Assembly (NCBI GenBank): GCA_016780605.1
Contig: JADHLS010000324.1
Location: 1-6,268 of the forward strand
Source: Reyranella sp.
GTDB taxonomy: Bacteria; Pseudomonadota; Alphaproteobacteria; Reyranellales; Reyranellaceae
Length of the DNA: 6,268 nt
Reading direction: 5' to 3'
Shown: in pieces, positions 1 through 5,619 of the stretch
How positions within the stretch are numbered: the first letter of the stretch is position 1
Layout: the number at the start of each line of letters is the position of its first letter
The notes under the pieces: generated by a model
The model's database searches: none
What the model was told of the DNA's origin: nothing
What the model saw: the letters and a program-made list of their open reading frames with translations, nothing else
Made by a program: the position numbers and the translations under genes

Positions 1-323
1 AGGCCTACGATTCGTCCAATCGCGGTCTGGTCTGGAAGACCAGTGGCGGCAAGACCAAGTACCTGCTGGGCGACGCCGAGGCCCTGGTCCATGATTCGGC
101 CGAGGCGGTGCGCGAGGCGGTGGCGAAGTTCCTGGCCAGGTCGAGTGCGGTCACGCTCAAGGCGGTGAAGACCCGCCACAAGCAGCTGCAACAGCGCCTG
201 AAGCGCTTCGGCCAGACGACCGATTCCGATGCCGTGTGGAAGGCCATGGGCGTGCGCAACATCGAGGCGGCCTCGTTGGCGTCGGGCCCCGAGTTCGCCG
301 CTCTCGCCAAGCGTGGAAAGTAG
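1..323 (+). CDS. mdcD: Malonate decarboxylase beta subunit MdcD, 3' end only
   Basis: This is the last 106 codons of an open frame that enters from the left edge (first whole codon at base 3) and stops with TAG at 321-323. MdcD is one of the two carboxyltransferase-fold subunits that decarboxylate malonyl-S-ACP to acetyl-S-ACP in the cytoplasmic biotin-independent malonate decarboxylase. The visible part carries the stretch RGLVWKTSGGKTKYLLGD near its start, which resembles the conserved C-terminal region of MdcD. It ends in a basic, helical tail. About two thirds of the protein, including the acyl-CoA-type binding core, lies outside the window. The identification leans on the next three genes, which are clearly mdcE, mdcG and mdcB in a known mdc order. 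The stop lies only 7 bases before the mdcE start, so the two subunits are probably translated together. There is no sign of frameshift. Confidence 0.85.
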   Translation, partial: AYDSSNRGLVWKTSGGKTKYLLGDAEALVHDSAEAVREAVAKFLARSSAVTLKAVKTRHKQLQQRLKRFGQTTDSDAVWKAMGVRNIEAASLASGPEFAALAKRGK

Positions 324-330
324 GCCGGCC

Positions 331-1056
331 ATGGCGAAATCGTCTTCCCGCGCCTTGCTGACCAAGCTCTTCGGCACTTCCGCCAGGGGCATTTCGACCG
401 AAGCCTCGGTCCTCACCGGTTACGCCGCCGTCGCCGGCACGAAGGTCTGCGTCATCGGCACCTGCGACGGCACCTACATCGACAATGCTGCGGCGCTCAG
501 GCTCGCAGCGCATGTCATCGAATGCATCGAGCGGCATCCGCGCATGCCGATCGTCATGCTGGTCGACAGCGCCGGCCAGGAACCCAACCGCGTCGCTGAG
601 ATGCTGGGGCTGGCGAGTTACTTCGGCCATCTGCTGACCTGCCTCGAAGTGGCGCGCCGCAAGCGCCACAAGCTCGTGACCATCGCCACCGGCAAGGCGA
701 TCGGCGGCGCCTTCATCTGCTACGGCATGTTCGCCGATCGCATCTATGCTCTCGACTCTGCCAGCGTCGGCCTGATGCCGGTCGAGGCCATGTCGGCGGT
801 CACCAAGATTCCAGTGCCCGTCCTGCGCAAGCTGTCGAAGACCATGCCGTCGCTCGAGTTTGGCGCCCATCCCTTCGCCCTTTTGGGCGGCGTCCAGGAA
901 GTATGGCCGGCCAAGGGTGACGTCCAGGCAAAGCTGGCCCGCGCCATCGCCACGTCGAGCCCGGAAGACAACCGTGCCGAGCTCGGCAAGAAGCGCGGCG
1001 GGCGCAAGCTCGCGCTCGATATCCGCAAGAAGGTGCTCGTCGCGGCTGCAAGATGA
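331..1056 (+). CDS. mdcE: Malonate decarboxylase gamma subunit MdcE
   Basis: The product has 241 residues, a normal length for MdcE. It partners MdcD to form the malonyl-ACP decarboxylase component, which removes CO2 from malonate bound as a thioester to the MdcC carrier protein. It belongs to the carboxyltransferase/crotonase superfamily. Visible support includes MLVDSAGQEP at about 76-85 and the glycine-rich GKAIGGAF at about 121-128, where this fold usually forms an oxyanion hole. A further conserved-looking stretch is ASVGLMPVEAMSAV at about 144-157. I chose the ATG at 331 because it follows the mdcD stop by 7 bases. The frame is open further upstream to an ATG at 229, but that start would overlap mdcD by about 95 bases. 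There is only a weak purine-rich ribosome site (GGAAAG, 315-320), which fits translational coupling to mdcD. The stop overlaps the mdcG start as ATGA. Confidence 0.93.
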   Translation: MAKSSSRALLTKLFGTSARGISTEASVLTGYAAVAGTKVCVIGTCDGTYIDNAAALRLAAHVIECIERHPRMPIVMLVDSAGQEPNRVAEMLGLASYFGHLLTCLEVARRKRHKLVTIATGKAIGGAFICYGMFADRIYALDSASVGLMPVEAMSAVTKIPVPVLRKLSKTMPSLEFGAHPFALLGGVQEVWPAKGDVQAKLARAIATSSPEDNRAELGKKRGGRKLALDIRKKVLVAAAR

Positions 1057-1688
1057 TAGGTCTTCGCCGCCATGCGCTGGTGCGGTTGTCGCGCGTGCCC
1101 GCGGCCGACAACGACAGGGACCGTGCCTTGGCCGAGCGCTGGCAGGCCGCCGGCCGGCCGTTCGTCGTCACCCGTGGTGGTGCCGATCCCAAGGGGGTCG
1201 GCTTGGGCTTCTGCGTCGTCGATGCCCGGCATCCCGAGCTGCGGCCGCGCCGTGTCGCCGCCCGCTGCGCCCGCGGCGACGTAGCCGTTGTCCAGCGTCC
1301 GCCACGGCTCGACGAGATCGCCCGCTGCCCGGCGGCTGCAGCGCTGGCTGGATCGTTCTCGCGCTTGGTCGATGCTGCCCGAGAGGCAGGCCTCGACATC
1401 AGGGTCTATGGCAGCTGGATGTGGCAGGCGCTGACGGGTGAAAACCATGTTCGCGACAGTTCCGATCTCGACGTGCTGATCGACGTCGCTGATGCCGGCG
1501 ATGCCGACCGCGTCGCGGCCTTTCTCGAGCGGCAGGAAGATGGCCTCGCCTTCAGGATCGACGGCGAACTCTCCATCGCCGGCCTGGGCGAGGTGCATTG
1601 GCGCGAGCTGCGTCAGGACGGGGCGGACGTTCTCGTGAAGTCGATCGATACCTTGCGGCTGACACCCCGCGCGGAGCTGCGGGCATGA
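1053..1688 (+). CDS. mdcG: Malonate decarboxylase holo-ACP synthase MdcG (phosphoribosyl-dephospho-CoA transferase)
   Basis: The product has 211 residues, about the usual size for MdcG. The family is a nucleotidyltransferase that transfers the triphosphoribosyl-dephospho-CoA precursor made by MdcB onto a serine of the apo acyl carrier protein MdcC, releasing pyrophosphate. The key visible region is YGSWMWQALTG at 119-129 followed by DSSDLDVLIDV at 135-145. The D138-x-D140 pair is the expected metal-binding motif of the nucleotidyltransferase fold, and the preceding G-S-W is the usual glycine/serine part of the same motif. The N-terminal half, with RHALVRLS near the start and a VTRGGADPKGVGLGF stretch at 39-53, is also typical of MdcG. 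The ATG overlaps the mdcE stop (ATGA, 1053-1056) and its own stop overlaps mdcB in the same way (1685-1688). This argues for strict co-translation with its substrate-producing partner MdcB. No key residue appears to be missing. Confidence 0.93.
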   Translation: MIGLRRHALVRLSRVPAADNDRDRALAERWQAAGRPFVVTRGGADPKGVGLGFCVVDARHPELRPRRVAARCARGDVAVVQRPPRLDEIARCPAAAALAGSFSRLVDAAREAGLDIRVYGSWMWQALTGENHVRDSSDLDVLIDVADAGDADRVAAFLERQEDGLAFRIDGELSIAGLGEVHWRELRQDGADVLVKSIDTLRLTPRAELRA

Positions 1689-2569
1689 GCCCGGACACCA
1701 TTGTCTCAACGGCTCGGCTGCCGGGCGCCGCTGCATCGGATCTGGCGCTCGCACGGGCGGCCGTGGCGGCGCTCTACGACGAGCTCAGGGCCTACCCCAA
1801 GCCCGGCCTCGTCAGCACGATCGACTCGGGCGCGCATGCCGACATGGATTACGCGTTGATGTGCCGGTCAGCCGATTCGCTGCTGCAGCCTTTCGCCAGT
1901 CTCGCCGCGGCGGGTCGCGCCAGCGCCTCGTTCGAAGCCGCGCTGATGCCGCTTGGCATCGAGGCCGAAGGCCGCATGCTGGCGGCCACTGGCGGCGTCA
2001 ACACGCATCGTGGCGCGATCTTTTCGCTGGGCTTGGTCGTGGCTGCCATGGCGCATGCGGCCGATCGGTTTTCCGCCCTGTCTCCGGCGATGGTCCGGGC
2101 GGGCTTGAGGCGTCAGTGGGGGGCGGCTCTGGAGCGCCACGCGTTGCGGGGTGCCACGGCGTCGAGCCATGGCGCGGACGTGCGTCGCCGGACCGGACTA
2201 GACGGCGCGCGCCGCGAGGCGGCTCTCGGCTTTCCGAGCATTTTCGAAGTCGGCGTTCCCGCCTACAGCCGCGCGCTCGCCTCTGGCCTGGACGACAATG
2301 CAGCCTGCATTCAGACCTTGTTCGTGCTGATGGAGGCCGTCGACGACACGACGGTGCTCTATCGCGGCGGCGTGGATGCCGGCCTGTTCGTGCGGCGGGC
2401 AGCCGGCGACTTCCTCGCTCACGGCGGCTGCAATCGCGGCGACTGGCAGGCCGAGGCCGAGCGTCTCCATCACGCCTTCGTCGCACGCAACCTGTCGCCA
2501 GGCGGCTGCGCCGACCTGCTGGCGGTGACGATCTTCGTGGTCCGCTGCTGCACGACCACAATGCGGTGA
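1685..2569 (+). CDS. mdcB: Triphosphoribosyl-dephospho-CoA synthase MdcB
   Basis: The product has 294 residues and belongs to the CitG/MdcB family. The enzyme condenses ATP and 3'-dephospho-CoA to 2'-(5''-triphosphoribosyl)-3'-dephospho-CoA, releasing adenine. That product is the precursor of the prosthetic group of the malonate decarboxylase carrier protein. Family motifs are visible in order: YPKPGLVS at 37-44, GVNTHRGAIF at 104-113, SHG at 161-163, ARREAALGFPS at 175-185, DDTTVLYRGG at 220-229 and NLSPGGCADLLA at 269-280. I chose the ATG at 1685, inside the ATGA overlap with the mdcG stop. An in-frame ATG at 1598 exists but would lie deep within mdcG and has no support. Position next to mdcE-mdcG makes this MdcB rather than the citrate-lyase paralogue CitG. 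The gene is the last recognisable mdc gene, with a 76-base gap after it. Confidence 0.94.
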   Translation: MSPDTIVSTARLPGAAASDLALARAAVAALYDELRAYPKPGLVSTIDSGAHADMDYALMCRSADSLLQPFASLAAAGRASASFEAALMPLGIEAEGRMLAATGGVNTHRGAIFSLGLVVAAMAHAADRFSALSPAMVRAGLRRQWGAALERHALRGATASSHGADVRRRTGLDGARREAALGFPSIFEVGVPAYSRALASGLDDNAACIQTLFVLMEAVDDTTVLYRGGVDAGLFVRRAAGDFLAHGGCNRGDWQAEAERLHHAFVARNLSPGGCADLLAVTIFVVRCCTTTMR

Positions 2570-2590
2570 GGCGGGCGTAACGGTTCGCTT

Positions 2591-2607
2591 CTGGCACGGG
2601 AGTCGCA
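2591..2607 (+). promoter_or_regulatory. Sigma-54 (RpoN) -24/-12 promoter for the substrate-binding protein gene
   Basis: The sequence CTGGCACGGGAGTCGCA matches the RpoN consensus YTGGCACG-N4-TTGCW at every core position except one (TCGCA instead of TTGCA). The invariant GG (2593-2594) and GC (2605-2606) are separated by exactly 10 bases. A transcript would begin near 2618, leaving a leader of about 28 bases that still contains the Shine-Dalgarno sequence at 2635-2640. The site lies in the only sizeable gap on this strand and points towards the gene. Sigma-54 promoters need an upstream activator of the NtrC type. Its sites would fall in the 3' end of mdcB, and I could not identify them. The call rests on sequence match and position only. 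Confidence 0.68.
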
Positions 2608-2636
2608 TGCTTCGCGGCTGACGCTCCCGTCGCCAG
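2591..2636 (+). repeat. Bulged inverted repeat between mdcB and the binding-protein gene
   Basis: CTGGC-ACGGGAG (2591-2602) pairs with CTCCCGT-C-GCCAG (2624-2636), giving 5 + 7 base pairs with one bulged C at 2631 and a 21-base loop. In RNA reading through from mdcB this would be a stable GC-rich hairpin, and its 3' arm overlaps the first bases of the Shine-Dalgarno sequence. It may act as a terminator-like block at the end of the mdc operon or may hide the ribosome site on read-through transcripts. There is no T-tract after it, so it is not a classical intrinsic terminator. Its left arm also forms most of the -24 region of the predicted sigma-54 promoter, so the symmetry could be partly coincidental. 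A transcript starting near 2618 would lack the left arm. Confidence 0.5.
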
Positions 2637-2640
2637 GAGA
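2635..2640 (+). promoter_or_regulatory. Ribosome binding site of the binding-protein gene
   Basis: AGGAGA lies 5 bases before the ATG at 2646. This is the strongest Shine-Dalgarno match on the + strand in the left part of the window and fixes the start of the substrate-binding protein. It contrasts with the coupled, weak-site starts of mdcE, mdcG and mdcB, and so supports independent translation of this gene. Confidence 0.8.
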
Positions 2641-2645
2641 AAGCC

Positions 2646-4229
2646 ATGACGCTCTCACGCCGTTCGCTGCTTGCCGTGCCCGCCGCACTTGCCTTGCCGC
2701 GCGCCGCCTGGGCGCAGGACAAGGTCGTGCGCTACGGCATTCCGATGACCGACATTCCGCTGACGACCGGTCAGCCCGACCGTGGCGCCAACGCCTACCA
2801 GTATACCGGCCTCACGATCTACGACCCGCTGATCGCCTGGGAGCTCGATGTCTCGGACCGGCCGGGCAAGATGGTCCCGGGGCTCGCGACCGAGTGGAAG
2901 GTGAGCGACGCCGACAAGACGCTGTGGACTTTCAAGCTCCGGCCCGGCGTGAAGTTCCATGACGGCTCGGCCTTCGACGCCGACGCCGTGATCTGGAATC
3001 TCGAGAAGGTGATGAACAAGGATTGCCCGCAGTTCGACACGCGGCAATCGGCGCAGGTACGGCCGCGCCTGCCCGGCCTGGCGAGCTACCGCAAGAGCGG
3101 TGACATGGAGATCGAGATCAAGACCAAGACGGTCGATTCGCTCTTCCCCTATCAGCTGCTGTGGTTCCTAGTGTCGAGCCCGGCGCAGTGGGAGAAGGTC
3201 GGACGCGACTGGAACAAATTCGCCATGGAGCCCTCGGGCACCGGACCGTTCAAGCTGACGCGCCTGGTGCCGCGCGAGCGCGCCGAGATCGTGAAGAACG
3301 AGTCCTACTGGAACCCCAAGCGCGTCCCCAAGGTCGACCGCATCATCTTCGTCTGTGCGCCCGACGATTCGGGCCGCAGTGCCGCCCTGCTGTCGGGCAA
3401 CCTCGAGATGATCGACAACCCGGCGCCCGACATGCTGGATCGCCTCAAGCAATCCGGCATCCGCATCTCGACCAACATCACGCCGCACGTCTTCCAGTAC
3501 CATCCCTCGCTGGTTGAGGGCTCGCCGTGGACCGACATCCGGGTGCGCAAGGCCGCCAACCTCGCGATCGACCGCGACGCCATCGTGAAGCTGATGAACG
3601 GCCTGGTGACGCCGGCCTATGGCGAGGTCGACCGCTCGAGCCCGTGGTTCGGCAAGCCCACCTTCTTGATCAAGTACGCGCCCGACGATGCGCGCAAGCT
3701 GATGGGGGAGGCGGGCTATTCCAAGGCCAAGCCGATGAAGGCCCGCATCTCCATCCAGGCCGGCGGCACCAACCAGACCGTCAACGAGGCGATCCAGGAG
3801 ATGCTGAAGGAGTGCTTCTTCGACATCGAGTTCAAGCCGGTCGAGCTCGAGGCGCTGATGACGGGCTGGCGCGGCGGCGCCAGGGCCGACATGAACAAGG
3901 ACGTCAGCGCGACCAACGTCACCCACGTGACGTCCGATCCTTTCTACGCCGCCAACCGCTTCTTCGCCTCCGACCAGGTGGCGCCGATCGGCGTGAACTG
4001 GAGCTTCTACAAGAACCCCGAGGTCGACCAGCTGGTGGTCGAGCTGAAGAGCACCTTCGATCCGGCCAAGCAGGACGAGATCACGGCCAAGATTCACGCC
4101 AAGGCCGTCGACGACGCGGTGATGATCTGGGTCTATCACGACACCACGGCTCGGGCGCTGTCGCCCCGGATCAAGAAGTATGTCCAGGCGCAGAGCTGGT
4201 TCCAGGACCTGGCGTTGGTGGAGATGTGA
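2646..4229 (+). CDS. ABC-transporter substrate-binding protein, family 5 (Dpp/Opp type), Tat-exported
   Basis: The product has 527 residues, the normal size for periplasmic solute-binding proteins of the SBP_bac_5 family, which deliver peptides, nickel, opines or other solutes to an ABC importer. The N-terminus (MTLSRRSLLAVPAALALP) has twin arginines R5-R6, a hydrophobic core and a likely cleavage site A-W-A|Q after residue 23, so Tat export is likely. The family core is clear: GLATEWKVSDADKTLWTFKL at about 79-98, RPGVKFHDGSAFDADAVIWN at about 99-118, then SGTGPFKL and the typical WTDIRVRKAANLAIDRDAIV segment. The C-terminal region also fits the family. The substrate cannot be read from sequence. 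No permease or ATPase genes lie within the window, and the next gene is convergent, so it is an orphan binding protein or its transporter is elsewhere. It follows mdcB by 76 bases but has its own ribosome site and a candidate sigma-54 promoter, so a role in malonate uptake is not implied. Known malonate carriers belong to other transporter types. Confidence 0.93.
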   Translation: MTLSRRSLLAVPAALALPRAAWAQDKVVRYGIPMTDIPLTTGQPDRGANAYQYTGLTIYDPLIAWELDVSDRPGKMVPGLATEWKVSDADKTLWTFKLRPGVKFHDGSAFDADAVIWNLEKVMNKDCPQFDTRQSAQVRPRLPGLASYRKSGDMEIEIKTKTVDSLFPYQLLWFLVSSPAQWEKVGRDWNKFAMEPSGTGPFKLTRLVPRERAEIVKNESYWNPKRVPKVDRIIFVCAPDDSGRSAALLSGNLEMIDNPAPDMLDRLKQSGIRISTNITPHVFQYHPSLVEGSPWTDIRVRKAANLAIDRDAIVKLMNGLVTPAYGEVDRSSPWFGKPTFLIKYAPDDARKLMGEAGYSKAKPMKARISIQAGGTNQTVNEAIQEMLKECFFDIEFKPVELEALMTGWRGGARADMNKDVSATNVTHVTSDPFYAANRFFASDQVAPIGVNWSFYKNPEVDQLVVELKSTFDPAKQDEITAKIHAKAVDDAVMIWVYHDTTARALSPRIKKYVQAQSWFQDLALVEM

Positions 4230-4233
4230 CTCT

Positions 4234-4309
4234 GTCATCCTGAGCGCAGCGAAGGATCTCATGCCGGTTGCAAGCGGCGATGAGGTCCTTCGCTGTGCTC
4301 AGGACGACA
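4234..4309. repeat. Long imperfect palindrome between convergent genes, likely bidirectional terminator
   Basis: Two 30-base arms, 4234-4263 and 4280-4309, are inverted copies that differ at three positions. In + strand RNA two of these are G-U wobbles and one is an A-C mismatch. The 16-base spacer begins GCC and ends GGC, which adds three more pairs. The arm core (TCCTGAGCGCAGCGAAGGA) resembles a dispersed palindromic repeat seen in many high-GC bacterial genomes, as I recall it; this was not searched. It begins 4 bases after the binding-protein stop. Its right arm runs 11 bases into the kinase gene on the other strand. Such a hairpin could stop transcription from both sides or protect both 3' ends. 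There is no T-tract, and no second copy in the window. Confidence 0.82.
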
Positions 4310-5168
4310 AGACGGTCCGTAACTGCGCGCTCGACGGTAACGCCGCGAAGGCGCCCGCGCGCGTTGCCGTGAGCGCTGCAGCCATCTGAGCGGCGGCAAT
4401 GGCGACCTCAGTCGTCAGTCCTCGCGCCAGCGCGGCCGCCATGACGCCGCAGAAGGCGTCGCCGCATCCGGTCGTGTCGATGGCAGTGACGCGCTCCGCC
4501 GCAAACGAGCGCCGCCGCTCGCCTTCAATCAGTACGCATCCCTCGGCGCCAAGCGTGACGATGGCGGCCTTGGCATCACCCATCGCACCTCCCAGCTGCT
4601 CGGCCTCGACGCGGTTGGCGATCACCAGGCTCGAGCGGCCAATAAGCTTCTCGGCGCCAGGCCAAAAGGGAGCGGGATTGAAGACCGTCATCGCCCCCTC
4701 GCGCCGTGCCGTGTCGAGCACGAAGGCGGTCGTGTCGAGCGCCAGGTTGCCCTGGACCAGGACGACATCGCCCGCACCCACGCCCTCGAGAGCGAGCAGG
4801 GCGTCTGCCTTGCTGAGCGCCAGGGAACAGGCGCTGGTGCTGACGATACTGTTCTCGCCGTTGGGCAGGACCATCAGCAGCGAGAAGTCGGTGGCGTGCG
4901 GCAGCCGCGGCAGGATGAGCTCGGCGATGCCTTCGCCCGCCAGATGCCGCTCGACCTCGTCCGCTTGCGCCTTGTCGTGGCCGAGCGGCGCGCAGAACCG
5001 GACACTGGCCCCGCACCGCGCCGCGACAACGGCCTGGTTGAACCCCTTGCCACCCGGCGCGCGCGTCCCGTCGCGGCCGATCAGCGTCTCGCCCGGCAGC
5101 GGCAGGCGCGGCACGTTGAGCGCCAAGTCCAATCCTGCATTTCCGATGACAACGACTCGTCCGGTCAT
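4299..5168 (-). CDS. Ribokinase-like PfkB-family carbohydrate kinase
   Basis: The product has 289 residues, slightly shorter than typical ribokinase (about 300). PfkB-family kinases phosphorylate a sugar or nucleoside hydroxyl with ATP in the cytoplasm. Ribokinase-like features appear in order: D14 in GNAGLDL, PGETLIG at 25-31, GGKGFNQA at 39-46 (first family signature), GENSIV at 104-109, NPAP at 164-167, ANRVEAEQL at 184-192, TLGAEG at 205-210 and DTTGCGDAF at 231-239. D237 is the expected catalytic base, and the glycine-rich anion hole has Cys where Ala is usual. The set is closest to RbsK, but no ribose transporter or repressor is nearby, so the substrate is left open; a nucleoside is also possible. 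The ATG at 5168 has a modest purine-rich stretch (AAGAGG in its sense) upstream. The last three residues and the stop codon lie inside the palindrome at 4234-4309. The gene is convergent with the binding-protein gene and divergent from the GFA gene. Confidence 0.9.
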   Translation of the reverse strand: MTGRVVVIGNAGLDLALNVPRLPLPGETLIGRDGTRAPGGKGFNQAVVAARCGASVRFCAPLGHDKAQADEVERHLAGEGIAELILPRLPHATDFSLLMVLPNGENSIVSTSACSLALSKADALLALEGVGAGDVVLVQGNLALDTTAFVLDTARREGAMTVFNPAPFWPGAEKLIGRSSLVIANRVEAEQLGGAMGDAKAAIVTLGAEGCVLIEGERRRSFAAERVTAIDTTGCGDAFCGVMAAALARGLTTEVAIAAAQMAAALTATRAGAFAALPSSAQLRTVLSS

Positions 5169-5201
5169 CTTCGCCTCTTGCTGATAACCTCCCTCGATCT
5201 C

Positions 5202-5208
5202 AGGAGGG
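5202..5208 (+). promoter_or_regulatory. Strong ribosome binding site of the GFA-family gene
   Basis: AGGAGGG lies 6 bases before the ATG at 5215, a near-ideal Shine-Dalgarno sequence that fixes the start. The same 46-base divergent gap (5169-5214) holds CCTCC at 5188-5192, which could pair with GGAGG at 5203-5207 and partly mask the site. I see no convincing -35/-10 pair in the gap for either gene, so promoters may extend into the coding sequences. Confidence 0.8.
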
Positions 5209-5214
5209 CCAGCG

Positions 5215-5619
5215 ATGAAGAAGACCTACCACGGCAGCTGCCACTGCGGCTGGTTGCGCTTCGAGGCCGACATCGACCTGGAGGCCGGTACCGGGCGCTG
5301 CAACTGCTCGATCTGCACCAAGCAGCGCGCCTGGAACGCGGTGATCAAGCCGCAGGGCTTCCGTCTGCTCTCGGGCCAGGACAACCCCGCCGACTACCAG
5401 TTCGGCAGCAAACAGGGCCATCACCGCTTCTGCAAGACCTGCGGCATCGCCGCCTTCGGCGAGGGCTATGTCGAGGCGATCGGCGGCGCCTTCGTGTCGG
5501 TGAACGTCGCCTGCCTCGACGACATCGCGCCTGAGGAGCTGGCCAACGTGCCGATCCGCTACATGGATGGCCGGCACGACAACTGGTTCGAGCCGCCCAA
5601 CGTCACCAGCTACCTCTGA
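5215..5619 (+). CDS. GFA-family (CENP-V/GFA domain) zinc protein
   Basis: The product has 134 residues, the usual size for a single-domain member of the family named after glutathione-dependent formaldehyde-activating enzyme. The zinc-binding cysteines are all present: C9-x-C11 in GSCHCG, C29-x-C31-xx-C34 in CNCSICTK, and C73-xx-C76 in FCKTCG. These normally hold one structural and one second zinc ion in the cytoplasm. Other family-like parts are HHRFCKTCGIAAFGEG at 69-84, VNVACLDD at 97-103 and the tail DGRHDNWFEPP at 118-128. Most members have no proven reaction. The original formaldehyde-glutathione role should not be assumed here, as no glutathione-dependent formaldehyde dehydrogenase or esterase gene is nearby. 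It starts 46 bases from the divergent kinase and its 3' end overlaps the convergent methyltransferase by 10 bases. It is probably a single-gene unit. Confidence 0.9.
   Translation: MKKTYHGSCHCGWLRFEADIDLEAGTGRCNCSICTKQRAWNAVIKPQGFRLLSGQDNPADYQFGSKQGHHRFCKTCGIAAFGEGYVEAIGGAFVSVNVACLDDIAPEELANVPIRYMDGRHDNWFEPPNVTSYL

Noticed and set aside
744..1754. Long open frame (336 codons) on the - strand opposite mdcE and mdcG
   Set aside because: It spans two well-supported genes, has low-complexity Arg/Ala/Gly-rich composition, and shows no motif; it is a shadow frame.
3168..4262. Long open frame (364 codons) on the - strand opposite the binding-protein gene
   Set aside because: It lies wholly antisense to a clear family 5 binding protein, has no recognisable domain, and is of the kind that GC-rich third positions create on the opposite strand.
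4264..4279. Reading the spacer of the palindrome as the core of a mobile element
   Set aside because: The spacer is only 16 bases, encodes nothing, and no target-site duplication is evident around the arms; a simple palindromic repeat explains it.
4399..5184. Open frame of 261 codons on the + strand opposite the kinase
   Set aside because: The Ser/Ala/Pro-rich translation has no domain, and the opposite strand encodes all PfkB signatures in order.
5179..5187. TGATAA-like -10 promoter box in the gap between the kinase and GFA genes
   Set aside because: There is no matching -35 element at a suitable distance, and an isolated AT-rich hexamer is weak evidence.
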